A stretch of 64,000 nt of DNA from Pararoseomonas sp. SCSIO 73927 (lineage in GTDB: Bacteria > Pseudomonadota > Alphaproteobacteria > Acetobacterales > Acetobacteraceae): contig NZ_CP146232.1 in assembly GCF_037040815.1 (NCBI RefSeq), positions 1,668,501 to 1,732,500 of the forward strand. Direction: 5' to 3'. This document shows positions 7,792-16,398 of this stretch, piece after piece. Position numbers and translations under genes: made by a program. The notes below the pieces were generated by a model, which saw nothing but the letters and a program-made list of their open reading frames with translations, did not search any database and was not told the origin of the DNA. The stretch's first letter is position 1; every line of letters begins with the position of its first letter.

Positions 7792-8844
7792 TCAATCCCC
7801 CGCCAGCCGCCGGGTCAGTTCCCCCGCCGTCATCGGCCGGGCCAGGGCGGCCGCCTGCCCGGCCCAGAGGTTGGTGAAGTCGTCCCGCTCCTTCGCCTCC
7901 GCCCGCGCGCGGATCGGCGCCAGGGCGGCGCCGGCCGTGGGGAAGGGCGGGGCGAGGTCGGAGAGGGGACCGGCTTCCCGCATCAGGCGGTTGAGGATCC
8001 CGCGGGCGGGGCGGCCGGTGAAGAGGTTGGTCAGGGCCGTGCCGTCGTCGGTGGCGCGCTCCAGCGCGGCGCGGTGAAGGGCGGGGATGCGGGCCTCGGG
8101 CGTGAGGAGGTAGGCGGTGCCGACCTGCACGGCCGCGGCGCCGAGGGCCAGTGCCGCTCGCACGCCGCGAGCGTCCGCGATGCCGCCGGCGGCGATCACG
8201 GGCACCCGCACGGCGTCCACCACCTGCGGCACCAGGGCCATGGTGCCGACCTGGGTGGCCATGTCGTGGGTGAGGAAGTTGCCGCGGTGGCCGCCGGCCT
8301 CGAAGCCCTGGGCGATGATGGCGTCCGCGCCATGGCCCTCCAGCCAGACCGCCTCGGCGACGGTGGTGGCGCAGCCCACCACCTTGCAGCCGGCCGCCTT
8401 CACCCGCGCCAGCAGGGCGGGGGCGGGCAGGCCGAAGTGGAAGCTGGCCACGGCGGGGGGCGCCTCCTCCAGCACGGCGCAGAAGGCCTCGTTGAAAGGA
8501 GCGCGGCCGGCGCCGGAAGGCGGGGTGTCCGGGCCCAGCCCGGCCTCGGCATAGTAGGGCTCCAGGCGGGCGCGCCAGGCGGCCTGACGCTCCGGGTCGT
8601 CGCGCGGGGTGTCGTGGGCGAAGAAGTTCAGGTTGAAGGGGCGGCGCGTGCCGGCCCGAACCTCCGTCACGGCGGCCCGGAAGGTGTCGGGCGCGTACTG
8701 GGCACCGGGAAGGGAGCCGAGGCCGCCGGCCTCGCTGGCGGCGATGGCCATGGCGGGGGTCGTCGCCCCGGCCATGGGGGCCTGGATGATCGGCAGGTCT
8801 ATGCCGAACAGGTCCAGGATGCGCCGGTCCGCCGGTTCCGCCAT
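7792..8844 (-). CDS. nitronate monooxygenase (2-nitropropane dioxygenase family)
   Basis: A 350-residue FMN-dependent TIM-barrel enzyme. The N-terminal PIIQAPMAGATTP and the central block CATTVAEAVWLEGHGADAI, followed by QGFEAGGHRG, are family hallmarks. The C-terminal phosphate-binding strand is VIAAGGIADARGVRAALALGA, then AVQVGTAYL. The family oxidises alkyl nitronates such as propionate-3-nitronate; some members act as enoyl-ACP reductases, which context does not support here. The start ATG 8844 has GGAGAAGG seven bases upstream. It is divergent from the HTH gene at 8974. Confidence 0.92.
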   Translation of the reverse strand: MAEPADRRILDLFGIDLPIIQAPMAGATTPAMAIAASEAGGLGSLPGAQYAPDTFRAAVTEVRAGTRRPFNLNFFAHDTPRDDPERQAAWRARLEPYYAEAGLGPDTPPSGAGRAPFNEAFCAVLEEAPPAVASFHFGLPAPALLARVKAAGCKVVGCATTVAEAVWLEGHGADAIIAQGFEAGGHRGNFLTHDMATQVGTMALVPQVVDAVRVPVIAAGGIADARGVRAALALGAAAVQVGTAYLLTPEARIPALHRAALERATDDGTALTNLFTGRPARGILNRLMREAGPLSDLAPPFPTAGAALAPIRARAEAKERDDFTNLWAGQAAALARPMTAGELTRRLAGD

Positions 8845-8973
8845 GGCCGCCTTCTCCTCATGCGTTCTTCGGGCGGCGCGGGGCCGCCCGGCGCACCATC
8901 TTTCACGGCAAGGGGCGGCGCTTCCAGCCGCCTCCGCCGCAACCCTGCCCCCCCGAACCTTGCCGGAACCCCG

Positions 8974-9405
8974 ATGGACCTGCCCCCCGACCCGCCGCCC
9001 ATGGTGGAACTGATCGAGGCCCGCCTGGAGCGCCTCGACCTCTCGCCGGAGGAGGCTTTCCGCCGGGCCGGCCTGCCGCCCGATCTCCTGCTCCGGCTGC
9101 GGGAGGGCACCGCCCCGGTACCGCGCGGGGCCCGGCTGGTGCGGCTGGCCGAGGTGCTGGGAACCTCCGTCTCCTGGCTCGTGGGCCTGGACCCGGACGT
9201 GGCCCCGCCGGCGGAGGTGCTGGAGGAGGACCAGGGCAGCCTCGGGCTGCTGGCGGGGGATGAGGAGGCGCTGCTGCGCGCCTACCGGGAACTGGATTTC
9301 GCGACCAAGGCGGCGCTGCTGACGGTGGTGCGGAAGATGGCCGGGCCGGAGCCCGTGCCGGAGGTGCCGGCCAAGGGATCGGCCAAGGGAAAACGGCGCG
9401 GCTGA
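8974..9405 (+). CDS. XRE/Cro-like helix-turn-helix protein (143 aa)
   Basis: A small protein whose first ~70 residues form a lambda-repressor-like HTH. A scanning helix with RLERLDLSPEEAFRRAGLP is followed by LLLRLREGTAPVPRGARLVRLAEVLG and the typical end TSVSWLVGLDP. The C-terminal part (about 95-125) is an acidic helical stretch seen in many phage-type regulators, and the protein ends in a Lys-rich tail. It is transcribed divergently from the nitronate monooxygenase across 129 bases and may regulate that gene or itself; this is positional inference only. Confidence 0.78.
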   Translation: MDLPPDPPPMVELIEARLERLDLSPEEAFRRAGLPPDLLLRLREGTAPVPRGARLVRLAEVLGTSVSWLVGLDPDVAPPAEVLEEDQGSLGLLAGDEEALLRAYRELDFATKAALLTVVRKMAGPEPVPEVPAKGSAKGKRRG

Positions 9406-9457
9406 ATCGTGACGGGACCGTTGCGCGGGCGCGGCGGGTGCCCACATCCCACCCATC

Positions 9458-9652
9458 ATGATCACCTTCCTCACGATCCTCGTTGCCCTGGGGATGCTCG
9501 GCACGCTGGGCACGCTGCTCTTCGGCATGGTCGGCATGGTTAAGGGCGACGGCGACCCCCAGCGCTCCAACGCGCTGATGCGCTGGCGCGTGACGCTGCA
9601 GGCCGTCACCCTCGTCCTCTTCGCGCTGCTGCTCTACCTGCTGCGAGGCTGA
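9458..9652 (+). CDS. HIG1-domain / twin-transmembrane small protein (64 aa)
   Basis: A 64-residue protein with two membrane helices (about 3-26 and 43-61) joined by the short polar loop KGDGDPQRSNALMRWRV. The N-L-M-R-x-R-V-x-x-Q pattern is typical of the HIG1 hypoxia-induced domain. Bacterial members are inner-membrane proteins; some associate with cytochrome oxidase, by analogy with the mitochondrial Rcf1 family. The ATG at 9458 follows a region with no clear Shine-Dalgarno sequence. A terminator hairpin begins directly at the stop. Confidence 0.78.
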   Translation: MITFLTILVALGMLGTLGTLLFGMVGMVKGDGDPQRSNALMRWRVTLQAVTLVLFALLLYLLRG

Positions 9653-9655
9653 AAC

Positions 9656-9674
9656 GCGGCCCGCCCCGGGCCGC
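9656..9674 (+). terminator. hairpin terminator after the HIG1-type gene
   Basis: Eight-base-pair stem GCGGCCCG / CGGGCCGC with a CCC loop, starting four bases after the stop codon and followed by TTGCC. It has only two T residues after the stem, so it is probably a weak or Rho-assisted terminator. Confidence 0.55.
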
Positions 9675-9703
9675 TTGCCGCCTCCCAGGGGCCGCCTTAT
9701 AGA
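9675..9703 (+). promoter_or_regulatory. candidate sigma-70 promoter for etfB-etfA-hbd
   Basis: TTGCCG (9675-9680) and TATAGA (9698-9703) are separated by exactly 17 bases, each matching the consensus at four of six positions. Transcription would start near 9710, giving a leader of about 130 bases before the etfB ATG. Assigned by eye. Confidence 0.45.
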
Positions 9704-9723
9704 CCCCGCTTGACTTCGCGAAT

Positions 9724-9758
9724 GCGACGCCCTGCCCCCCTTCGCGGCAGGGCGTCGC
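9724..9758 (+). promoter_or_regulatory. long perfect hairpin in the etfB leader
   Basis: A 13-bp perfect inverted repeat (GCGACGCCCTGCC / GGCAGGGCGTCGC, 9-nt loop) lies between the candidate promoter and etfB. It has no U-tract, so it is not a standard terminator. It could be an mRNA-stability or attenuation structure, or an operator at DNA level. Confidence 0.5.
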
Positions 9759-9840
9759 CCGCCTTCCAGGGGCCGCCCGCGGTCCCCCAAACGCACCGAC
9801 GAACCCCTCGCGGTGCCCGCCAGAGGACCCGTCAGCCGGC

Positions 9841-10590
9841 ATGAAGCTCCTCGTCCCCGTCAAGCGCGTGGTGGATTACAACGTCAAGGTCCGGGTGAAG
9901 CCCGATGGCTCGGGCGTCGAGACCGCCAACGTCAAGATGTCCATGAACCCCTTCGACGAGATCGCCGTCGAGGAGGCCGTGCGCCTGAAGGAGAAGGGGG
10001 TGGCGACGGAGATCGTCGCCGTCTCCATCGGCCCGGCCCAGGCGCAGGAGCAGATCCGCACGGCGCTCGCCATGGGCGCGGACCGCGGCATCCTGGTCGA
10101 GGCCGAGGGCACGGTGGAGCCGATCGCGGTGGCGAAGCTGCTAAAGGCCATCGTGGACAAGGAAGGCCCGCAGCTCGTCATCATGGGCAAGCAGGCCATC
10201 GACGACGACATGAACGCCACCGGCCAGATGCTCGCCGCGCTGCTGGGCTGGGGCCAGGGCACCTTTGCGAACAAGGTGGAGGTCGCCGATGGTGCGGCCA
10301 ACGTGACCCGAGAGGTGGATGGCGGGCAGGAGACGGTGAAGCTGACGTTGCCGGCGGTGGTCACCACCGACCTGCGCCTGAACGAGCCGCGCTACGCCAG
10401 CCTTCCGAACATCATGAAGGCCCGCAAGAAGCCGATCGAGACGATGAAGCCCGCCGATCTTGGCGTGGACACCGCGCCCCGTCTGAAGGTGATCAAGGTG
10501 GAGGAGCCGCCGAAGCGCCAGGCCGGCGTGAAGGTGGCGTCGGCCGCCGAGCTCGTCTCCAAGCTGCGCAACGAAGCCAAGGTGATCTGA
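9841..10590 (+). CDS. etfB: electron transfer flavoprotein subunit beta
   Basis: A 249-residue ETF beta subunit. It opens [23 protein letters not shown] and shows the conserved [16 protein letters not shown] block (about residues 36-52), the AMP-binding region [23 protein letters not shown] (about 117-140), and a C-terminal helix rich in Lys/Ala that recognises partner dehydrogenases. With EtfA it carries electrons from acyl-CoA dehydrogenases to ETF-ubiquinone oxidoreductase. It is the first gene of a tight etfB-etfA-hbd operon, with two bases between its stop and the etfA start. Confidence 0.96.
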   Translation: MKLLVPVKRVVDYNVKVRVKPDGSGVETANVKMSMNPFDEIAVEEAVRLKEKGVATEIVAVSIGPAQAQEQIRTALAMGADRGILVEAEGTVEPIAVAKLLKAIVDKEGPQLVIMGKQAIDDDMNATGQMLAALLGWGQGTFANKVEVADGAANVTREVDGGQETVKLTLPAVVTTDLRLNEPRYASLPNIMKARKKPIETMKPADLGVDTAPRLKVIKVEEPPKRQAGVKVASAAELVSKLRNEAKVI

Positions 10591-10592
10591 AG

Positions 10593-11510
10593 ATGACCGT
10601 CCTCGTTCTCGCCGATCACGACGGCAAGGCCATCAACCAGCCTACCCGCTCCGCCATCGCCGCCGGCACCAAGCTCGGCGAGGTCCACCTGCTGGTGATC
10701 GGGCCGGAGGCCGTGGCGCAGGCCGGCGCAAAGATCGCCGGCGTCGCCAAGGTGATCCACGACACGGCCGAGCACCTGCTGGCCGAGCCGGCGGCCGCCC
10801 TGCTGCAGGCGCTGGCCGGGAACTACACGCACCTGCTGGCGCCGGGCTCCGCGCTCGGCAAGAACGTGATGCCGCGCGTGGCCGCGCTGCTGGACGTGCA
10901 GCCGATCAGCGACATCTCCGCCGTGGTGGACGCCGATACCTTCGTGCGCCCGATCTACGCGGGCAACGCGCTGGCGACCGTGCAGTCCTCGGACGCGAAG
11001 AAGGTCATCACCGTCCGCGCCGCCTCCTTCGACCCGGCCGAGGCCGAGGGCGGCTCCGCGACCGTGGAGGCCGCGCCCTCCGCCGCCGATCCGGGTGTCT
11101 CCACCTTTGTCGGCGCCGAGATCGTGAAGAGCGAGCGTCCCGAGCTGACGGCGGCCCGCGTGGTGGTCTCCGGCGGCCGCGCCATCGGCTCCGCCGAGAA
11201 CTTCAAGATCCTGGACGGGATCGCGGACAAGCTCGGCGCCGCCGTCGGTGCTTCCCGCGCCGCGGTGGACGCGGGCTACGCACCGAATGACCAGCAGGTC
11301 GGGCAGACCGGCAAGATCGTGGCGCCCGAGCTCTACATCGCCTTCGGCATCTCCGGCGCGATCCAGCACCTGGCGGGCATGAAGGACAGCAAGGTCATCG
11401 TCGCCGTGAACAAGGACGAGGAGGCGCCGATCTTCCAGGTGGCCGACTACGGCCTGGTCGGCGACATCTTCAAGCTGATCCCGGAGATCGAGGCGGAGCT
11501 CTCCAAGTGA
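10593..11510 (+). CDS. etfA: electron transfer flavoprotein subunit alpha
   Basis: A 305-residue ETF alpha subunit. The N-terminal domain starts [18 protein letters not shown]. The C-terminal FAD-binding domain (about 185-305) shows the family signature from [20 protein letters not shown] through [23 protein letters not shown] to VADYGLVGD. It binds FAD and pairs with EtfB in the cytoplasm. The stop TGA overlaps the GTG start of the next gene by four bases, indicating translational coupling. Confidence 0.96.
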   Translation: MTVLVLADHDGKAINQPTRSAIAAGTKLGEVHLLVIGPEAVAQAGAKIAGVAKVIHDTAEHLLAEPAAALLQALAGNYTHLLAPGSALGKNVMPRVAALLDVQPISDISAVVDADTFVRPIYAGNALATVQSSDAKKVITVRAASFDPAEAEGGSATVEAAPSAADPGVSTFVGAEIVKSERPELTAARVVVSGGRAIGSAENFKILDGIADKLGAAVGASRAAVDAGYAPNDQQVGQTGKIVAPELYIAFGISGAIQHLAGMKDSKVIVAVNKDEEAPIFQVADYGLVGDIFKLIPEIEAELSK

Positions 11511-12397
11511 GTGACGCGGCGCCGACCATTCAGTCCGTCGGCGTCATCGGTGCCGGCCAGATGGGCAACGGCATCGCGCATGTCGCGGCCGCATCGGGCC
11601 TCGCCGTCACCATGATCGACGTGAAGGCGGAGGCGCTGGATAAGGCGCTCTCCACCATCCGCAAGAACATGGAGCGTCAGGTCGCCAAGGGCAGCCTCTC
11701 GGCCGAGGACCGCGACGCGGCGCTCGGCCGGCTCTCCACCGGGACGGACATGGCGGCGCTCTCCGGCGCCGACATCGTCATCGAAGCGGCCACCGAGCGG
11801 GAGGAGGTGAAGAAGTCGATCTTCGCCGCCCTCTGCCCGCACCTGAAGCCTTCCGCCATCCTTGCGACCAATACCTCCTCCATCCCCATCACGCGCCTTG
11901 CGGCCTCCACGGACCGCGCGCCGCGCTTCATCGGCATGCACTTCATGAACCCGGTGCCGGTGATGAAGCTGGTGGAGGTGATCCGGGGCATCGCGACGGA
12001 CGAGCCGACCTACCAGGCGACCGTTGCCCTCGCGGAGCGCATGGGCAAGACCATCGCGACGAGCGAGGACTTCCCGGGCTTCATCGTTAACCGCATCCTG
12101 ATGCCGATGATCAACGAGGCGGTCTACACCCTGCACGAGGGCGTGGGCGACGTGGCCTCCATCGACCTCGGCATGAAGCTCGGCACCAACCAGCCTATGG
12201 GGCCGCTGGAACTGGCGGACTTCATCGGCCTGGATACCTGCCTTGCCATCATGCAGGTGCTGCACGAGGGCATGGGCGACAGCAAGTACCGCCCTTGCCC
12301 GCTGCTGGTGAAGCACGTCGAGGCCGGCTGGCTCGGGCGCAAGACCGGCCGCGGGTTCTACGACTACTCGGGCGAGAAGCCCCGGCCGACCCGCTGA
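11507..12397 (+). CDS. 3-hydroxybutyryl-CoA dehydrogenase
   Basis: A 296-residue NAD(P)-dependent 3-hydroxyacyl-CoA dehydrogenase of the short monofunctional type (Hbd/PaaH). The Rossmann motif [14 protein letters not shown] lies at residues about 12-25. The catalytic region is [15 protein letters not shown] (about 145-159), followed by the C-terminal dimerisation domain with [10 protein letters not shown] and the closing [12 protein letters not shown]. It interconverts acetoacetyl-CoA and 3-hydroxybutyryl-CoA. The GTG start lies inside the etfA stop (GTGA overlap). The operon with etfBA is a common arrangement and links it to short-chain acyl-CoA oxidation, and perhaps to the PHA genes 9 kb upstream. 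Confidence 0.95.
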   Translation: MSDAAPTIQSVGVIGAGQMGNGIAHVAAASGLAVTMIDVKAEALDKALSTIRKNMERQVAKGSLSAEDRDAALGRLSTGTDMAALSGADIVIEAATEREEVKKSIFAALCPHLKPSAILATNTSSIPITRLAASTDRAPRFIGMHFMNPVPVMKLVEVIRGIATDEPTYQATVALAERMGKTIATSEDFPGFIVNRILMPMINEAVYTLHEGVGDVASIDLGMKLGTNQPMGPLELADFIGLDTCLAIMQVLHEGMGDSKYRPCPLLVKHVEAGWLGRKTGRGFYDYSGEKPRPTR

Positions 12398-12406
12398 TCG
12401 GCCCCG

Positions 12407-12431
12407 GGGCGGGGAGGAGCTCTCCCCGCCC
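12407..12431 (+). terminator. hairpin terminator of the etfB-etfA-hbd operon
   Basis: Ten-base-pair stem GGGCGGGGAG / CTCTCCCCGC-type pairing with a 5-nt loop, beginning ten bases after the hbd stop and followed by TGGATCTTT. The remaining ~220 bases to the next gene are plain; I see no further gene there. Confidence 0.7.
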
Positions 12432-12652
12432 TGGATCTTTCCCTCATCCCTGTCCCATCGGGCTGCAGCGGGCCGCTGCGGCCGAAATCGTTGTTCGGAC
12501 TGCAAAAACCTGCCCCGAACTTGCCGGGCGGAGTTGAAGTACTTTGTGAAGAACGGCACCTAATAGGCCTGTCGAAGGTGCTTGCCCCGAGTCGCAAGCC
12601 CTGACAGGCCGCCCGGCGGCCCGCCGGTGATGTCTGGCCGGCCGGAGTCGCC

Positions 12653-13351
12653 ATGGGAACGGGGATTCTTCTCGCTTCCGTCGCGCTCCTCGCCCTCGCG
12701 GTCCTCTTTCTCCTCCGCGACGATGCCGCGGCGTCGGAACTGCCCGCCAACCTCTCCCCGCGCGACTTCGAGCGTCACTGCGCCAACCTTCTCGCGGCCC
12801 GGGGCTGGTCCGTCACCCTCGGCCGCGGCTCCGCCGACCAGGGCGTGGACGTGCTGGCACGCAAGGGCGGGCGCTCCGTCGTGCTCCAGTGCAAGCTGCA
12901 CGCGCGGCCGGTCGGCAACCGGGCGGTGCAGGAGGCACTGGCCGGCCGCGGCTTCGCCGGGGCGGACCTCGCGGCGGTGGTCTCCAACGCCACCTACACG
13001 CCCGCAGCCCACGCCCTGGCGGCGCGGGTGGGCGTGCTGCTGCTGCAGGTCTCGGACCTCGCGCGGGCGGACGCGCTGTTCCGGCGCGGAGGTTGGGAAG
13101 CGCCGCCGGTGACGGTGCAGCCGAGCCGGGCTCCTCGTCGCGCGCGCGGGCCGGGACGCAGCAGGGCGACGCGGCCGTTCTGCAAAGGGCTGGTGCCGGC
13201 AGGGCTGCTGGCCGGCCTCATCCTGCTCTGGCCGCAGATGCCGCCGGCCCCTTCGGACCGGCCCGGCCCGCGCCGGACCGTGTCGCGCCCGTCGCCGTCG
13301 CTGCCACTCCCTCCTCCGGTGCCGCCCGGCCCGCCCCGGAGAGCGGGATAG
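12653..13351 (+). CDS. membrane-anchored Mrr-like restriction endonuclease domain protein
   Basis: A 232-residue protein. Residues 4-21 form an N-terminal membrane helix. The Mrr_cat PD-(D/E)xK nuclease domain spans about 34-135, with DFERHCANLLAARGW, catalytic Asp66 in ADQGVDV and the QCK motif at 79-81. A second hydrophobic stretch (about 180-198) and a Pro/Arg-rich tail follow. Mrr-type domains cleave modified or foreign DNA, but membrane-anchored versions are of unknown role. The stop is three bases from the stop of the opposing glycosyltransferase gene. Start ATG 12653; no strong ribosome-binding site. Confidence 0.82.
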   Translation: MGTGILLASVALLALAVLFLLRDDAAASELPANLSPRDFERHCANLLAARGWSVTLGRGSADQGVDVLARKGGRSVVLQCKLHARPVGNRAVQEALAGRGFAGADLAAVVSNATYTPAAHALAARVGVLLLQVSDLARADALFRRGGWEAPPVTVQPSRAPRRARGPGRSRATRPFCKGLVPAGLLAGLILLWPQMPPAPSDRPGPRRTVSRPSPSLPLPPPVPPGPPRRAG

Positions 13352-13354
13352 GGT

Positions 13355-15421
13355 CTACCCTTGATGCAGCGCCAGCCGAGGAGGGAAGGCTGGCTGCCAT
13401 TCCATGAACGGTGCCAGGCTGAGGTTCGGGTTGTGGAACGGGTCCGCCGCGACGACCTCCGCCCAGCGCTGCCGCATGCGCGTCACCTCCAGCGTCTCGG
13501 AGGCCCGGCGCTCCCCGGCGTAGTGGTCTCCATAGGTCTGCAGTTCGTGGTGATGGAGTTCGGCCTCCGCGGCGTAGACGACGGAGTGGCCGGTCTCGCC
13601 GACGCGCAGTGCGAAATCCACGTCGTTGAACGCACTGGGGTAAGCCTCGTCCAGTCCGCCCGTTCGCTCATACAGGGTGCGCCGCACGAGCATGCAGGCG
13701 CCCGTGACGACCGACAGCTCCTGTGAGACGACGGCGCGGGACATGTAGCCGGGCTCCGCGCGCGGCAGGAAGCGGTGCGCGTGGTCGCAGAGGCCGGCCA
13801 GCCCCATGATCACTCCCCCGTGCTGAACCCGGTCGTCCGGGTAGATCAGGCGTGCCCCGACCATCCCGACCTGCGGATCCTTCATGAAGGCGGTCATCCA
13901 GCGCAGCCAGTCCGGCCGGATCGGCGAGACGTCGTCGTTCAGGAGCAGGATGTGCTCGCCGCGCGCCCCGGTGGCCGCGCGGTTGTTCGCGGCCGAGAAG
14001 TTGAAGGAGGGCGCCTGCAAAGGCATGACCGTCACGCGGTCATCGGCCAGCAGCGTCTTCGCGGCGGCCTGCTGCGCGGCATCCAGCGGGCCGCGCTGCA
14101 TCACGACCACGCGGACATCCATGGCCGGGTAGTCCGTATCCCTCAGCACGGCGCTGATGCAGCCGAGTGAGTGCGGTTGCCGCAGGGTGGAGGGAATGAT
14201 GACCGTCACATGCCCCAGCGGTGCGTCGTCCCGCAGGGCGAAGCGCAGCGGCTCCCCGGGAGAGCAGTGGAGGGCGGGACCGCAGACCTCCAGGTGCTCC
14301 GCCACGAGAGCGGCGAGCTCCGCCGGGAGCGCTGTCCCGGTGTCCGCGCGGCGGTGGGAGAGGATGTAGGGGATGCGCGCGCTGAACTGATCCGGCGAGG
14401 CGCGGTACCGCCGCAGCCAGAGGTCGAGGCGAAAGGCCTCCGCCCGCGCGGTGGGTGCCGGAAGATGCCGCTGCAACGTGCCGCGCGAGACGAGCCAGAG
14501 ACCCTGCGCCGGGAGGCCGGACAGCATGGCGACGTGGCTGGGCACCGGCTTGAAGCGGGGGGCGTGGCGGCTTCCCTGTCCCGACAGGTCATCCTCATCC
14601 GCCACCACGATGTCCGGGCGACCGAGGGCGAGCAGCTGTTCGCCCGCCAGCCAGCCGACATGGGCCGGCAGAACCTCGCCCGCCTGGAGGAGGCCCAGGT
14701 AGTCCACGTCCTGCGCGGCGAGCCACGAGGCCAGGTCGCCTCCGGAGGCGCCGGCGACAACCATCCGCGGCGGCGGCTGCGGCTGGGCGTCGAGACTGGC
14801 GAGGGTGGCTGCCAGCGCGTCCGGTGTCGCGCCTCCCGCGAAGACGACGTAGCCCAGCGACGCCCGGGGTGTCTCCGGGTCGAAATCCTCACCGGACCAG
14901 CGGTCGAAAAGCCGGACCCACTCGTGGTAGTGCGCCGGCGGCGGATAGGCGGCCCGGCTCATCTCCGCCAGCAGCTCGCGCAAGCCTCGGAAGAAGGATG
15001 CCGGGCGAGGCAGCTTCCGAAGGATTGGGAGGAGCGAGCGGAAGGGTGTCCGCGCCAGCAGCCAGGCCGAAGCCACCGCCCGGCTAAGCCGCATGAAACG
15101 CGGCTCGCCCGCCCGAACCCCCACGGCCTCAGGGCCGATGGCAACTAGGCGTACCACGCCCGTCCCTGGCGGTACCGCCGCCAGGACCTGCCAGTCCCCG
15201 CTCTCCGGACCCGGAGGCAGGTAGAGGGAGATGTCCGGCGCGGTGCCCCGCCCATCCGTCAGCACGAGGATCAGCAGCGTGCCTTCGGTCGCACCCGTCA
15301 CCGGGAAGGCGATGCGGTTCCAGGCCCCGACGGCGTGGGCCGGGGGGGTGATCTCCCAGAGGACGGTACGGCGTGGGCGACGGCCCGGGGATCCGGCAGG
15401 GTAGGGCTGGATGGATGTCAT
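13355..15421 (-). CDS. glycosyltransferase family 2 protein (two GT2-like halves)
   Basis: A 688-residue protein. The N-terminal ~190 residues are of unknown type. Residues about 190-380 resemble a degenerate GT2 domain, ending in the ADEDDLSGQG...PRFKPVPSH block seen in tandem GT2 enzymes. The C-terminal half (about 400-680) is a canonical GT2 domain with HVTVIIPS, FNFSAANNRA, the metal-site LLLNDDVSP, IYPDDRVQHGGVIMGLAG, VTGACMLVRR and FNDVDFALR. It likely transfers a sugar in surface-glycan assembly. The ATG 15421 overlaps the epimerase stop (ATGA), so it is the last gene of a five-gene overlapping operon. Confidence 0.88.
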   Translation of the reverse strand: MTSIQPYPAGSPGRRPRRTVLWEITPPAHAVGAWNRIAFPVTGATEGTLLILVLTDGRGTAPDISLYLPPGPESGDWQVLAAVPPGTGVVRLVAIGPEAVGVRAGEPRFMRLSRAVASAWLLARTPFRSLLPILRKLPRPASFFRGLRELLAEMSRAAYPPPAHYHEWVRLFDRWSGEDFDPETPRASLGYVVFAGGATPDALAATLASLDAQPQPPPRMVVAGASGGDLASWLAAQDVDYLGLLQAGEVLPAHVGWLAGEQLLALGRPDIVVADEDDLSGQGSRHAPRFKPVPSHVAMLSGLPAQGLWLVSRGTLQRHLPAPTARAEAFRLDLWLRRYRASPDQFSARIPYILSHRRADTGTALPAELAALVAEHLEVCGPALHCSPGEPLRFALRDDAPLGHVTVIIPSTLRQPHSLGCISAVLRDTDYPAMDVRVVVMQRGPLDAAQQAAAKTLLADDRVTVMPLQAPSFNFSAANNRAATGARGEHILLLNDDVSPIRPDWLRWMTAFMKDPQVGMVGARLIYPDDRVQHGGVIMGLAGLCDHAHRFLPRAEPGYMSRAVVSQELSVVTGACMLVRRTLYERTGGLDEAYPSAFNDVDFALRVGETGHSVVYAAEAELHHHELQTYGDHYAGERRASETLEVTRMRQRWAEVVAADPFHNPNLSLAPFMEWQPAFPPRLALHQG

Positions 15422-16398
15422 GGGGCCCGAACTGCAACGGCGGGAACGCCGCCGGTCCCGTAGGTCTGGCGCAGCCACTCCGCCGTCTGGCGGAGGCCTT
15501 CCAGCCATCCCACCCGCGTGCTCCATCCCAGCTCGGCGCGGATGCGGGACACGTCTAGGACGTTCCGCGGAACATCGGCGGGCCGATGGGGAAGGTGGCG
15601 CACCTCCGCATCCTGAAGGCCCAGCACCTCGTCCACCGAGGCCACGACCTCGTTCACGGAGCGGCCGGTGCCGGACCCCACGTTCATCACGCGATGGCGG
15701 CCCTGATAGACCGCCGCGGCGAGCATGGCGCGGACCAGGTCATCGACGTGCAGGTAGTCGCGCACGGTGGATCCGTCGCCCCAGATCTCGATCGGCTGGC
15801 CGGAGAGGCGGCGCAGGATGAGGTTCGGCACCAGCCCCTGCCCGCGGCCGGGGCGCTGATAGGGCCCGTAAGGATTGGCGACGCGCAGCACCATGGCCTG
15901 CATGCCGTCCCGATAGGCGCGAAGGCCGAGATGCTTCTCGACCAGCAGCTTGTGAACTCCGTAGACGGAGATGGGGTTCGTGGGATGGTCCTCCGGGATC
16001 GGCAGCACCGCGGTCGGGCCGTAGACGGTGCCGCCGGACGAGACGAAGACCAGGCGCCGCGCGCCGGCGGCCTCGCAGAGGCTGAGCAGTTCCAGCGACG
16101 CCGCGGCGTTCGTGCGCAGGTCGCCCGCCGGGTCCCGCTCCGCCTCGCCGGGAACGCTGCCGCCGAGAAGGTGGAACACCACCTCCACCCCGTCCAGCGC
16201 CCTGGCCAGGGCCACGTGGTCGCCGAACTCCGCGTCGGTCCAGGCTTCCGCCGCGGGGTTCTCGGCGAAGTCGGGCGCGCGGCCGAAGCCGTGCACCTGC
16301 GCCCCCGCAGCTGCGAGGGCGCGACAGAGATTGAAGCCGATGAAGCCGCCCGCGCCGAGCACGAGGCAGCGCCGGCCGGCCAGGGCCTCCGGCGTCAT
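15418..16398 (-). CDS. NAD-dependent epimerase/dehydratase (UDP-glucose 4-epimerase-like)
   Basis: A 326-residue extended short-chain dehydrogenase. The Rossmann motif is LGAGGFIGFNL (about 14-24), the catalytic Ser/Thr region FVSSGGTVYG and the active-site Tyr-x3-Lys YGVHK. The sugar-nucleotide region has RVANPYGPYQRP and the typical GDGSTVRDYLHVDDLVRAM. It should interconvert or dehydrate a nucleotide sugar for the neighbouring transferases; the exact substrate cannot be told. Start ATG 16398 overlaps the stop of the GT4 gene by four bases. Confidence 0.9.
   Translation of the reverse strand: MTPEALAGRRCLVLGAGGFIGFNLCRALAAAGAQVHGFGRAPDFAENPAAEAWTDAEFGDHVALARALDGVEVVFHLLGGSVPGEAERDPAGDLRTNAAASLELLSLCEAAGARRLVFVSSGGTVYGPTAVLPIPEDHPTNPISVYGVHKLLVEKHLGLRAYRDGMQAMVLRVANPYGPYQRPGRGQGLVPNLILRRLSGQPIEIWGDGSTVRDYLHVDDLVRAMLAAAVYQGRHRVMNVGSGTGRSVNEVVASVDEVLGLQDAEVRHLPHRPADVPRNVLDVSRIRAELGWSTRVGWLEGLRQTAEWLRQTYGTGGVPAVAVRAP

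Noticed and set aside
12520..12580. Promoter TTGAAG/TAATAG before the Mrr-like gene
   Set aside because: The spacing is 21 bases, too long for sigma-70; kept out of the feature list.
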